DNA of 64,000 nt from an uncultured Muribaculaceae bacterium (GTDB lineage Bacteria > Bacteroidota > Bacteroidia > Bacteroidales > Muribaculaceae): positions 1-64,000 of the forward strand of contig CANQQE010000001.1 in the NCBI GenBank assembly GCA_947625935.1, given 5' to 3'. Shown piece after piece: positions 1 to 9,270 of the stretch. Numbering within the stretch: the first letter of the stretch is position 1; the number at the start of each line of letters is the position of its first letter. A model generated the notes under the pieces. It saw only the letters and a program-made list of their open reading frames with translations, did no database searches and was not told the DNA's origin. Position numbers and translations under genes: made by a program.

Positions 1-375
1 CACAAAACACTTATAACAAATTGAATTTCAATTATTTCAAAGAACTTCTATGATTTTTTAGTGGACACTAATGATATAAAAATAATGATTGCGATTATTA
101 ATTGTGAAAAATATCAAAATTGTTATCTGCTGCCGTTGTTACGATGGGATAGGGCTTAAAACAAAAGAATCTGATACGATGTGGCAATCGTTCTGACATG
201 CCGTTAATTCTGATTTTATTTCCGATTGTATAATTTAGTTCCACGACTGTTAATCTATTTAGCATTTATGTGTGGCTGAAAATCATAAAAAATCATTACC
301 TTTACAGTTTAAAAACCAACTGAAAACGAAGATTCGTTTTTCTTTCTCCAAATTATTGTGAAACAGTGCATTGTA
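1..375. other. AT-rich leader region without a gene
   Basis: No convincing gene is visible here. The stretch is AT-rich and ends at the start of the first DUF4493 lipoprotein gene. A possible -7 element, TACCTTTA at 297-304, differs by one base from the Bacteroidota consensus TAnnTTTG, and no good TTTG lies at the right distance upstream. It probably holds the promoter of the six-gene envelope cluster that follows. Confidence 0.5.
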
Positions 376-2913
376 ATGAAATATATAAACTGCCTATTAG
401 GATTGAATTTACTGGTGTTGTCAGCCTGTGACTCCGACGACGGGCCTTCCCGTCTCGGAAATGGTCGAATTGCTGCCGACATCGATGTCGATACTGAAGT
501 TTTGTCCGCGACTATTCCCGGACAGGGGGAGACGGCGTCGGTTAATGGAATAAATCCCGAAGATTTTTCTCTGACTCTCAAATCCGTTGATGGCGCTTTC
601 TCCAAAACTTGGGAGAAGTTCAGCGATTTCCCCGCCGACGGTCTGTATAACATTGGTGACTATGTCATGGAGGCTTCTTTAGGTTCCATTGATAAGGAAG
701 GCTTCGACGCCGCTTATTATTATGGTGAGCAGTCTCTGACGGTGCGTGAAGCCGAGACTACTCCTGTTCGAATAGTCTGTAGTCTGGCAAACTCAATGGT
801 ATCGGTATCGGCCACTGAGGCGTTCAAAGGCTATTTCAGCGATTATTCAACTCTGATTCATTCCGATGGTGGCGGATATTTGCAGTATGGTAAAGATGAG
901 ACCAGGCCGGTGTATCTCCGTCCCGGCAATGTGTCCTTTACTGTTTCGGTCACCAACCCCAACGGTCAGTCTGCTTCGTTTGTCGCTCCGACCCCGGTAA
1001 TCGCACAGCCGCGCCATCATTATCGCGTGAAGCTCGATGTGAATAATGGAGAGATGGGAAATGCTAAATTGATTATCTCTTTCGATGATTCAACTGACTC
1101 CAGTGATGTTGTCATTGACTTGAGCGACGATTTGATGAGCTCTCCCGCTCCCGCCATATTTGCTGATGGGTTTGTCTCTGGGCAACCCTTCACCATTACG
1201 GAAGGTGCGTCGGCTTCTACTAAGTTGTCGGCGGTTATATCGGCTGGAGCAGGGATTGCCAAAGTTGTTCTTTCTTCCCGTGTGCCTTCGATGCAAGCCG
1301 CGGGAATACCGTCCGAATTTGATTTGATGAAAGCCACCGATGCGCAGAAATCACTCCTTGAGGGTATGGGATTGCGCGTCAAAGGGTTGTGGCGAAATCC
1401 CGATAAAATGGCTGAGATTGATTTTACTGATTTTGTCGCTAATATACATCCTTCTGATGGTGACAATCTCACATTCTCTCTCATCGCTGTCGATTCCTAT
1501 GGAAAATCAAGCGAGCCGGTCTCGCTTATACTTAATTTCAACGAAGTGTCATTCACGGCCTATCAGGCGGCTCCCATTATTGTAGGCAAATCCGCGGCGG
1601 CTATAAAAGTTGTGCCATCGACTGAAATGGCCGATGCGTCGAGATTGACACTCGCTGGAAACTTATCCGGGCGTTGGATTACTCTACCGATAGAGTCTGT
1701 CGCCGATAACGGTGCCGAGTGGATAGTGTCATTCAAGGCCCCTGAGGGAACAAGCGAATTGCCCGTAAGAATCCTTTACAATGGGGTCCCGAAGGGGGAG
1801 ATAGTGATGGAACGCCACTCTCCCGATTTTAGATTGGAGGTCGACCCTTTTGCGACATCGACTGTAATCAAAATTATCCACTCCGATCCTGAAGTGGCTG
1901 CTGCGATAACGCGTCAGGTTGAAATTGTTGATGCCGGTGGCCGACGGTTGCATATCGTGCGGCGCGACGACACTAAAAGTCTGGTTACTGTTTCAGGGTT
2001 GAATCCCGCTACTCACTACGAAATTAAAGCGACCGCTTTACCTGGAAACAGTAAAGCGGTTTTTACCGGCCTCGTAAGATTCAACACCGAGAGAGCGGCC
2101 TCCATCCCAAACGGCGATTTTGAGGAAGCTAAGTTGAAAGAGGAGTATTGCAACCTGCCTTCGGGCGGAAGATACTCTCAGACCCACGTCGGAATCTACA
2201 ACCATCAGAACTATTGGTCTGCCGACCTATATTTGCCCGAAGGTGGCTGGGCCACTGTCAATGATAAGACTATGTGCAAGGATGCCAAGCGTAAAAACAC
2301 CTGGTATCAGCAATTGTCGGCGATGATTGTCAACGATAGCAAAAATGGCTCTAAAGCGATGAAACTCACAAGCGTCGCATGGGATGTGGATGGGGAACAG
2401 ATTAAAGATTATGCGCAAAATGCTGGGGAGTTTTTACCCTACAATCCCAATGTGCCCAATGTGGCGTTTCGTGCTGCCGGCAAATTGTTCCTCGGGAAAT
2501 ACAGCTATTCAGCAACCGATAATTCCGAGGTTTACGATGAAGGAATATCGTTCTCGTCTCGACCGTCGGCTCTGACTGGATACTACAAATATATGCCCGC
2601 CGCTCATGGTCTTCCTCTTGACCGTGGTTGCGTGTCGGTAACCCTCTATCGGGTCGACAATGGAAGCACTACTGTCGTGGCGTCAACCACTGCCGAGCTT
2701 CCGCTCGCCCCCGGTTATACATCTTTTAATATCCCTTTGGAATACCCGATATTCGGTTTGTGTCCAACGCACCTTAAAGTGATGTTCTCATCTTCCGTTT
2801 CAACAGGCTCTATTGATTATGAGACTGCCAACATCCCATTGGTCAACGATCTCGTCGCCGGCGCGTCACGAGGAAGCTCTTTGTGGATTGACAACATCTC
2901 ATTCGCTTACTAA
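376..2913 (+). CDS. DUF4493 lipoprotein with C-terminal PCMD-like domain
   Basis: Predicted surface or periplasmic lipoprotein of 845 residues. I start it at the ATG at 376 because this gives a clean signal peptide with lipobox LSAC (Cys18); an in-frame GTG at 358 would add six residues. The mature N terminus is acidic (CDSDDG), resembling the export signal of Bacteroidota surface lipoproteins. Residues about 35-245 look like DUF4493. An Ig-like module ending in a D-SYGKSSEP motif follows, then an FN3-like segment, and from about residue 575 a putative carbohydrate metabolism domain (PCMD) with the SRPSALTGYYKY motif. It is the first gene of a co-directed run with two shorter DUF4493 paralogues. 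The molecular function is unknown; binding of a glycan or matrix is inference. Confidence 0.8.
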   Translation: MKYINCLLGLNLLVLSACDSDDGPSRLGNGRIAADIDVDTEVLSATIPGQGETASVNGINPEDFSLTLKSVDGAFSKTWEKFSDFPADGLYNIGDYVMEASLGSIDKEGFDAAYYYGEQSLTVREAETTPVRIVCSLANSMVSVSATEAFKGYFSDYSTLIHSDGGGYLQYGKDETRPVYLRPGNVSFTVSVTNPNGQSASFVAPTPVIAQPRHHYRVKLDVNNGEMGNAKLIISFDDSTDSSDVVIDLSDDLMSSPAPAIFADGFVSGQPFTITEGASASTKLSAVISAGAGIAKVVLSSRVPSMQAAGIPSEFDLMKATDAQKSLLEGMGLRVKGLWRNPDKMAEIDFTDFVANIHPSDGDNLTFSLIAVDSYGKSSEPVSLILNFNEVSFTAYQAAPIIVGKSAAAIKVVPSTEMADASRLTLAGNLSGRWITLPIESVADNGAEWIVSFKAPEGTSELPVRILYNGVPKGEIVMERHSPDFRLEVDPFATSTVIKIIHSDPEVAAAITRQVEIVDAGGRRLHIVRRDDTKSLVTVSGLNPATHYEIKATALPGNSKAVFTGLVRFNTERAASIPNGDFEEAKLKEEYCNLPSGGRYSQTHVGIYNHQNYWSADLYLPEGGWATVNDKTMCKDAKRKNTWYQQLSAMIVNDSKNGSKAMKLTSVAWDVDGEQIKDYAQNAGEFLPYNPNVPNVAFRAAGKLFLGKYSYSATDNSEVYDEGISFSSRPSALTGYYKYMPAAHGLPLDRGCVSVTLYRVDNGSTTVVASTTAELPLAPGYTSFNIPLEYPIFGLCPTHLKVMFSSSVSTGSIDYETANIPLVNDLVAGASRGSSLWIDNISFAY

Positions 2914-2937
2914 AGACAAATCATTACATTAATTGAT

Positions 2938-4128
2938 ATGAGAAATTTAGACAATATAATCGCGGTTTCGGCCATGGCGTTGTTATTGGTGTCATGTGAT
3001 AACGACTGGGAACCCGAGAAGCTCCTTTCATCTGATGGAGAGGTCTTGTTTACATCCATGAATCTCGATGTCGACAACTCCATTAAAGAAACTTTGCCTT
3101 CAACCGGCCTTGATGTCAATGACTACACTGTTTCTGTTACCAGCATGGCCACTGATGCCGTCTGCGGTAGATGGAAATATGGCGAGATGCCACAGGTGCT
3201 GACACTTCCTGTCGGTGATTATAAAATCGATGTGGAAAACGCTCCGCTGCAGGCTGCCGCATGGGATTCTCCATTTTATCATGCCTCTAACTCTTTTAGT
3301 ATAAAGGAAAATGAAATATACAGTTTGGGCGATATGACCTGTGTGCTGTCTAATGTCGCTGTTTCTGTCCGATATTCCGATGCGTTGAAAGCTGCTCTTG
3401 GCGATGATGTGAAAGTGACGATAACGGCTGCCGACAATGCCGTCCTCGACTATTCATCCGATGAAACTCGCATCGGTTATTTCGCTATGCCCGCCGGTGC
3501 GTCGACTTTGGTGGCATCGTTTAGCGGGACTGTCAACGGACACCCCACCTCTCTCCTCAAAACATTCACCGGCATCGAAGCCGGACAGCACCATTATGTG
3601 ACATTCTCGGTGAACAATGGCTCGATTGACTCCGGGCTGATTATAGATGCCGATATAACCTTCGAGGATGTAGACATTGATATTCCCGGTGGGGAAGACC
3701 CCGACCCGGGCGACAGACCAGGCGAGGACGGCGCTCCGACAATAACCAGTCAGACTCTCGATTTAAACGGTGTTAACACTGTTACCGACGATTTGGTAGC
3801 CCGTGTCGATATCGTTGCCCCCAACGGCATCGATAAACTTGAAGTCACTATCGTTTCTGAATCTTTGACACCCGAAGAGTTGGCCGGTGTAGGCCTGACA
3901 GATCATTTTGACCTTGCGCATCCCGGCGAATTTGATGATGCGTTGCAAGGACTCGGCTTCCAGACCGGCAACGATATAATTGGAAAGGAATCATTGACAT
4001 TCGATATATCTTCGTTTATGCCTTTGCTCGTTTTCTTCCCGGGTGACCACAGTTTCCGGCTTGATGTGACCGATTCGAAAGGCTTGAAGGTCTCTGCTAA
4101 CCTGAAATTTCACACCCCGCAGCAATGA
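2938..4128 (+). CDS. DUF4493 lipoprotein, second paralogue
   Basis: Lipoprotein of 396 residues with lipobox LVSC (Cys20) followed by DNDWEPE. Residues about 30-245 form a DUF4493-like domain with the typical block around DETRIGYFAMPAG. A Pro/Asp/Gly linker at about 250-266 leads to an Ig-like module ending with D-SKGLKV, matching the modules of its two neighbours. It has no PCMD domain, unlike the preceding gene. It starts 24 bases after that gene and overlaps the next by four bases (ATGA), so the three are almost certainly cotranscribed. The function is unknown. Confidence 0.8.
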   Translation: MRNLDNIIAVSAMALLLVSCDNDWEPEKLLSSDGEVLFTSMNLDVDNSIKETLPSTGLDVNDYTVSVTSMATDAVCGRWKYGEMPQVLTLPVGDYKIDVENAPLQAAAWDSPFYHASNSFSIKENEIYSLGDMTCVLSNVAVSVRYSDALKAALGDDVKVTITAADNAVLDYSSDETRIGYFAMPAGASTLVASFSGTVNGHPTSLLKTFTGIEAGQHHYVTFSVNNGSIDSGLIIDADITFEDVDIDIPGGEDPDPGDRPGEDGAPTITSQTLDLNGVNTVTDDLVARVDIVAPNGIDKLEVTIVSESLTPEELAGVGLTDHFDLAHPGEFDDALQGLGFQTGNDIIGKESLTFDISSFMPLLVFFPGDHSFRLDVTDSKGLKVSANLKFHTPQQ

Positions 4129-5273
4129 AGAATCTGATATTCGATAAAATCATATTGACAGCAGTTACACTGGCATTATGGGGGTGCTCATCTTCCGACG
4201 ACTGTTTGCCCGATGGAGCAGACGGGGATGGATGCGTCGCATTGTCCCCATTGTTTCAGAATGAAACAGGCTCCGACGGCGGCGGTGATCTTGCCGATGG
4301 ATGCACCATATACATTTCCAATCCGCAGGGTCGCATACGCACCTACAACGGTGTTTCCCAGTTGCCCCGACAGATATGGCTCATGTCAGGCAAATATGTG
4401 GCCGAGGCTTGGGCGGGCGACAGCGTGCCGGCGTCTTTCTCGGCGAAATACTATAGAGGTTATCAACCTTTTGAAATCAAAAAGGGGGAAACCTCAGTGG
4501 TTAACCTCAGTTGTCCGCTTGCAAACGTTGTTGTGTCCGTATCCTATGATAGCGGTGTCAAAGATGCGTTGAACAGTTACCGGCTGACAGTCGGACATAA
4601 ACGCGGTGCTATCGTCTTTGACGGTGATGACACGCGGAAAGGCTATTTTATGATGCCAAATGGAGTCAAAGATTTGGATTGGACTCTGACTGCTGAGACT
4701 TTCGATGGAAAACCCTTTGTGAAGTCCGGCACAATCAATAATGTAAAACGCGCCACAGAGTACAAACTGCGCTTTAACTACTCTGGGGCCGTGACCCCAC
4801 AGGGAGGGATGACGTTTGATTTGACAGTCGATAAAACCGAAGTTGACGTTTACCACGACATCCCTATAAATGCAGCTCCATCAATCGCATTGGACGGTAT
4901 GGATATAGCGTCTGTGCAGCAATATAAACGAGGAGAGTCTCGTCGTCACCCTGTCACGATCGTGGCGCCGTCAGGTTTGAAATCAGTGACTATGGCGAGT
5001 GAACAGTTTGCTACGCTTGGATTCACTTCCGACTCCTACTCGCTCGTCAATCCGTCAGAAGCAACCGTCTCAGCACTGTATTCCAAAGGTATAAATATAG
5101 CGACTCGGCATGAAGCTGACGGTTCTGACGCTATGGTGGTGAACTTCAGTGCCAAACTGTGCAACTTGCTTCCTGCGGGAGATTATAAAATCGATTTTTA
5201 TGCCGAGGACAAGCTGGGTAAATCCAGTCGGGCCTCGTTGATGATTAAAATAATGCCGCCGACACAACCATGA
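4125..5273 (+). CDS. DUF4493 lipoprotein, third paralogue
   Basis: Lipoprotein of 382 residues with lipobox LWGC (Cys21) and mature start CSSSDD, an acid-rich export-signal-like sequence. It has the same two-module plan as the preceding gene: a DUF4493-like domain (block DDTRKGYFMMPNG) followed by an Ig-like module ending in KLGKSSRAS. Its start codon overlaps the stop of the preceding gene, indicating translational coupling. The paralogues have diverged strongly outside the core motifs, so they are old duplicates rather than recent copies. The function is unknown. Confidence 0.8.
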   Translation: MKNLIFDKIILTAVTLALWGCSSSDDCLPDGADGDGCVALSPLFQNETGSDGGGDLADGCTIYISNPQGRIRTYNGVSQLPRQIWLMSGKYVAEAWAGDSVPASFSAKYYRGYQPFEIKKGETSVVNLSCPLANVVVSVSYDSGVKDALNSYRLTVGHKRGAIVFDGDDTRKGYFMMPNGVKDLDWTLTAETFDGKPFVKSGTINNVKRATEYKLRFNYSGAVTPQGGMTFDLTVDKTEVDVYHDIPINAAPSIALDGMDIASVQQYKRGESRRHPVTIVAPSGLKSVTMASEQFATLGFTSDSYSLVNPSEATVSALYSKGINIATRHEADGSDAMVVNFSAKLCNLLPAGDYKIDFYAEDKLGKSSRASLMIKIMPPTQP

Positions 5274-5285
5274 CATATTTTTAAA

Positions 5286-6023
5286 ATGAGAAAAATACAG
5301 CTATTTATTTTGATTCTGTTTGCTTTGACCGGCGGTTTTAATGCGCTGGCACAACAGGAATTTAGACGTAATCTTGAGCAGATTTCGTTTATTCCCAAAG
5401 GCCAATGGATAACCGGTATAAGTATAAACTACACCCAGTCTAATCAAGACAAATACCAGTTCCTGATTGTTGAGGATATATCGGGAAACACCTACTCGTT
5501 CAAGGTAAGCCCGATGTTGATGTACTGTTTCAAGGACAATCTCGCCGCCGGTGGTAAATTCTCTTTCACACGCAACAAAACGGAGATAAACACCGCTGAC
5601 GTTAAAATTGATTCCGAGACCGACTACAACATCGACCATCTTTACAGCATAAGCAATAACTATTATGCGGTGGGTGTGCTTCGTTACTACATCAGTTGCG
5701 GTAATAACAAGCGTTTTGGCTTCTTCAACGAGCTGCAGTTACAGATTGGCGGTGGCCAGTCCAAGCTCTGCAACGGTAGCGGCGATGACTTGACCGGAAC
5801 ATATGAAACCAACGTGAACCTCAATGTAGGTCTCGCCCCCGGATTCATAATGTTCCTGAACAACTATTCGGCTATAGAGGTCAACGTTGGCGTGCTCGGC
5901 TTTTCCTACACCCACACCAAATCGACCACTGACCGCATTTATGTCGCACACCGAAACTCTCAGAAAGCTAACTTCAATATCAACCTGTTCTCCATTACAT
6001 TTGGAATGGCGTTTTATCTTTGA
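5286..6023 (+). CDS. predicted outer-membrane beta-barrel protein, first of a tandem pair
   Basis: Protein of 245 residues with a Sec signal peptide (hydrophobic stretch ending near ALAQQ). The mature part has alternating polar and hydrophobic strands with aromatic girdle residues and ends in a short aromatic strand (FGMAFYL), as expected for an outer-membrane barrel of about 8-10 strands. The motif FIPKGQW near the mature N terminus is shared with the next gene, and the two align along their length (KRFGFFNE against KRFAIFND). It follows the DUF4493 lipoproteins by 12 bases. It may anchor or export them, but this is inference. I do not recognise a named family. Confidence 0.65.
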   Translation: MRKIQLFILILFALTGGFNALAQQEFRRNLEQISFIPKGQWITGISINYTQSNQDKYQFLIVEDISGNTYSFKVSPMLMYCFKDNLAAGGKFSFTRNKTEINTADVKIDSETDYNIDHLYSISNNYYAVGVLRYYISCGNNKRFGFFNELQLQIGGGQSKLCNGSGDDLTGTYETNVNLNVGLAPGFIMFLNNYSAIEVNVGVLGFSYTHTKSTTDRIYVAHRNSQKANFNINLFSITFGMAFYL

Positions 6024-6028
6024 CCTGC

Positions 6029-6907
6029 ATGAAAATTATATATTCGCTCTTGGCGATAATGGCTATCCTCCCTTTGGAAGGGAAATGCCAGCAGAAAATC
6101 GAGGGAACACCTGTTGAGGTGGTCGATACACTGTCCGGCCAATTCGCCACCCAAAAACAGGATTTGTCTTGGATGGACGAGAAAGTGGTGGTAGGGAAAG
6201 ACACCGTCAGCATTATAATCCCCCAGCGCAATTTCGGACGATACGACCGCGGTCTCTATAATTTCCTGTTTATCCCCAAAGGACAGTGGGCATTGGGGTT
6301 GACAGCCTCATACGGCTCTTTCGATGCCAAAGATGTGCAGATGCTCTCTGTAATCAAAGATTTTGATTTCAAGGGCACCGTTTATTCGGTCAAGCCGTCA
6401 GTTGCGTATTTCTGGAAAAACAATCAGTCCGTCGGTATTAAATTCAATTACACCCACGGTGATTTGAATATGCCTAACCTGAGCGTCGATTTCGACGACG
6501 ACCTCAACTTCTCCATTCGCGATGTCAGCTTTTTTTCCGAGACATATTCTGTTGCGGTATTCTATAGAAACTACATCGGCCTTGGTCGCGAGAAACGTTT
6601 CGCCATTTTCAATGACGTCGACCTCTCATTAGGAGGTGGAATCTCCCGCTTCAAACGATACTACAACGACGAGTTGCGCAACACCCAGACCGATATTTTC
6701 GAAGCGGCCCTCAACTTCAGCCCCGGTGTCTGCATTTTCGTGATGGACTATGTCAGCTTCAATGTCTCTTTCGGCGTATTCGGAATCAAGATGCGAAGCG
6801 AGAAGCAACGCACCAACGACGTGGACGAAGGCTCTCGGTTCACGAGCGGGGCAAATTTCAAATTTAACATATTCAACATAAACTTCGGAATCGGTATTCA
6901 CATCTGA
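6029..6907 (+). CDS. predicted outer-membrane beta-barrel protein, second of a tandem pair
   Basis: Protein of 292 residues from the ATG at 6029; a TTG at 6020 would add three residues ahead of the signal peptide and is less likely. The signal peptide (KIIYSLLAIMAILPLEGKCQQ region) is followed by about 45 extra residues and then the FIPKGQW motif shared with the preceding gene. The barrel part alternates strands with turn-rich loops and ends in FGIGIHI. It is a clear paralogue of its neighbour, with a longer N-terminal extension that may lie in the periplasm. The role is unknown; context places it with surface lipoproteins. Confidence 0.65.
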   Translation: MKIIYSLLAIMAILPLEGKCQQKIEGTPVEVVDTLSGQFATQKQDLSWMDEKVVVGKDTVSIIIPQRNFGRYDRGLYNFLFIPKGQWALGLTASYGSFDAKDVQMLSVIKDFDFKGTVYSVKPSVAYFWKNNQSVGIKFNYTHGDLNMPNLSVDFDDDLNFSIRDVSFFSETYSVAVFYRNYIGLGREKRFAIFNDVDLSLGGGISRFKRYYNDELRNTQTDIFEAALNFSPGVCIFVMDYVSFNVSFGVFGIKMRSEKQRTNDVDEGSRFTSGANFKFNIFNINFGIGIHI

Positions 6908-6925
6908 TAATTATAGTAACGGATT

Positions 6926-8503
6926 ATGAGACGCTTTTCACCCCCCTTTTTGCTGATTTTGGGGCTTTTTTCCCTCATTTCATGTATTAAAAATGATATA
7001 CCTTACCCGAGAATCCAAGCAAATTTTGCAACTTTTAACATAACTGGCCAGTCTCAGGCTTCTTTGATTGACACTGTGACACGAAGCGTAACTGTCTATT
7101 TGCCAGAGACTTTAAACCCTCGTGAAGTTTCGGTCGAATCCTATTCATTATCACCCCAAGGTGTAGAAATTGTTGGCAATCAACTGTCTGATATACTGAA
7201 TCTTACGCAGCCCGTAACTGTCATTTTAAAGCTATATCAGGAGTATCAGTGGACTATTCAGGCTGTCCAACCCATAGATAGGTATTTTGTTGTAAACCAA
7301 CAGATTGGCTCATCTGTTATCGACATCGCGGCACACCGTGTCATCGTAAAAGTTCCCGATACGGCCGATTTGTCTGCGATTAAAGTGACATCAATGAAAC
7401 TTGGCCCCGAAGGCTCGGTGCAAACGCCTGATTTATCGGGACATACGGTAGACTTTACAAATCCCGTTGAAGTCACTGTAACCTCTTTCGGCGAAGAAAC
7501 CAAGTGGACTATTTACGTTGAGCCGACCCATGCTAATGTGACAACTGAGAGCGCGGATGCTTGGACATCAGTCGCTTGGGTCTACGGCGCCGCGCGTGCA
7601 GGGAGGAACAACGGCGTTGAGTATCGCAAAGCGTCTGATACACAGTGGACTAAAGTTCCATCTGAATGGATTACACATGACGGAGGAAACTTCACCGCGC
7701 GCATCATCCATCTCGATGCCAACACTGAATATGTCGTAAGAGCCTATTCTGATGACGAATACGGCGCAGATATCACTGTCACTACAGGTTCGGTGGTTCA
7801 AGTGCCAAACGCAAGTCTCGATGAATGGTGGCTTGACGGTAAGGTCTGGTGCCCATGGGCCGATGGTGGTCAACGGTATTGGGACACAGGTAACAAAGGA
7901 GCCACGACACTGGGACAGAGCAACAGTATCCCCACCGATGACACTTCGACAGGCACGGGTAGAGCAGCTATGCTGCAATCTAAATTTGTCGGCATAGGTG
8001 CCTTAGGCAAATTGGCTGCCGGCAACCTGTTTACCGGCGAATATGTTAAGACTGTGGGAACCAATGGCATACTGAGCTTTGGGCGGGAATTTTCGCAACG
8101 TCCCACCCGTCTCAGAGGTTATCTCAAGTACACTCCTGCGCCGATAAGTAGTGTCTCTAATAATAATCCTGACTATAGGTACATGAAAGGAGAGCCCGAC
8201 ACCTGCATTGTGTGGATGGCGTTGTCCGATGGCACTGCACCCTACGAAATACGCACCGACCCCAAAAATCGCCAGTTGTTCAATCAGAACGACCCGTCGG
8301 TAGTGGCTTACGGCCAATTCCAGTCGGGTGCGGCGATTCCGTCATATCAGCAGTTTGACATAGATCTTGATTACCGTAGCACGTCAAGGATACCGCGTTA
8401 TATTGTCATCGTGTGTTCAGCGAGCAAATACGGCGATTACTTTACCGGCGGCGACGGCAGTGTATTGTACATCGACGACCTGGAACTCTTATACGACTAC
8501 TGA
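6926..8503 (+). CDS. PCMD-domain lipoprotein
   Basis: Lipoprotein of 525 residues with lipobox LISC (Cys20). Two Ig-like repeats of about 80 residues follow (each ends in a W-T-I strand: QWTIQAV and KWTIYVE), then an FN3-like domain (about 195-290) and a C-terminal putative carbohydrate metabolism domain (about 290-525), with the motif FSQRPTRLRGYLKY and a final strand LYIDDLELLYDY. The same PCMD motif ends the first gene of the cluster. Such proteins are usually surface glycan-associated lipoproteins; no enzyme activity is established. It ends five bases from the convergent rlmB gene. Confidence 0.8.
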   Translation: MRRFSPPFLLILGLFSLISCIKNDIPYPRIQANFATFNITGQSQASLIDTVTRSVTVYLPETLNPREVSVESYSLSPQGVEIVGNQLSDILNLTQPVTVILKLYQEYQWTIQAVQPIDRYFVVNQQIGSSVIDIAAHRVIVKVPDTADLSAIKVTSMKLGPEGSVQTPDLSGHTVDFTNPVEVTVTSFGEETKWTIYVEPTHANVTTESADAWTSVAWVYGAARAGRNNGVEYRKASDTQWTKVPSEWITHDGGNFTARIIHLDANTEYVVRAYSDDEYGADITVTTGSVVQVPNASLDEWWLDGKVWCPWADGGQRYWDTGNKGATTLGQSNSIPTDDTSTGTGRAAMLQSKFVGIGALGKLAAGNLFTGEYVKTVGTNGILSFGREFSQRPTRLRGYLKYTPAPISSVSNNNPDYRYMKGEPDTCIVWMALSDGTAPYEIRTDPKNRQLFNQNDPSVVAYGQFQSGAAIPSYQQFDIDLDYRSTSRIPRYIVIVCSASKYGDYFTGGDGSVLYIDDLELLYDY

Positions 8504-8507
8504 TATT

Positions 8508-9263
8508 CTAAATCACCTCCATGTTGGCTGCGAGGCGTTGACGCACTACTTCGTACATCATTACGCCTGCGGCGACAGACACGTTTAGTGATTGTATGTG
8601 GCCGAATTGGGGAATTGAAACGAATGTGTCGCATAGCCGAAGTACTTCGGGGGATATACCCGTGTCTTCAGCTCCCATCACGATTGCAACCGGGGCGGTA
8701 TAGTCGGCTTGTGTGTAGTTGATGTCGGCTTTTTCGCTTGCGGCGACTATCTGGTATCCGTTGTCTTTTAGGAATTTCACAGCCCAAAGCAGACTGCGTT
8801 CACGGCACACCGGCAGATGGAGCAGTGCGCCGGCTGAGGTTTTTACAGCGTCTCCATTGACCGATACACTGCCGTGGGTTGGTATCACGATGGCGTCAGC
8901 TCCGGCACATTCGCAGGTTCTGGCAATCGCACCGAAGTTCCTGACGTCAGTTATGCCATCGAGCATGACTATGAAGGGCATCACGCCATCTTCATAAAGT
9001 TGTGGTACGAGGTTGTCCAGTGAATGGTAGGTGACTGCCGACAGTATGGCTAACGCACCCTGATGGTTTTTTCGGGTGATTCGATTTATTTTCTCAACAG
9101 GTACGCGTTGGGTCAAAATACCGTTTTGTCTGATTTTGTCAAAAAGTTCAGTCGCAAGTTCGCCTTGGAGGTCTTTTTTTATCAGTATTTTGTCAATATC
9201 TTTTCCTGCATCAATCGCCTCGATTATAGCTCTTATGCCAAATATATAGTCGTTACGGTCCAT
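8508..9263 (-). CDS. rlmB: 23S rRNA 2'-O-methyltransferase RlmB (TrmH/SpoU family)
   Basis: SPOUT-class methyltransferase of 251 residues, the usual length for RlmB, which methylates the 2'-O of G2251 in 23S rRNA. The N-terminal substrate-binding domain (about 1-75) is followed by the knot domain with the three family motifs: NFGAIART, VMGAEDTGI and the cofactor-knot segment IPQFGHIQSLNVSVAAG. It is the last gene of the dnaN-recN run, seven bases after recN. The neighbouring PCMD gene converges on it. Assignment to RlmB rather than another TrmH paralogue rests on length and motif 3 and is fairly secure. Confidence 0.88.
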   Translation of the reverse strand: MDRNDYIFGIRAIIEAIDAGKDIDKILIKKDLQGELATELFDKIRQNGILTQRVPVEKINRITRKNHQGALAILSAVTYHSLDNLVPQLYEDGVMPFIVMLDGITDVRNFGAIARTCECAGADAIVIPTHGSVSVNGDAVKTSAGALLHLPVCRERSLLWAVKFLKDNGYQIVAASEKADINYTQADYTAPVAIVMGAEDTGISPEVLRLCDTFVSIPQFGHIQSLNVSVAAGVMMYEVVRQRLAANMEVI

Positions 9264-9270
9264 TTTTGGG

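Noticed and set aside
1-8503. Polysaccharide utilisation locus
   Set aside because: No SusC, SusD, glycoside hydrolase or hybrid two-component regulator is present among the six genes.
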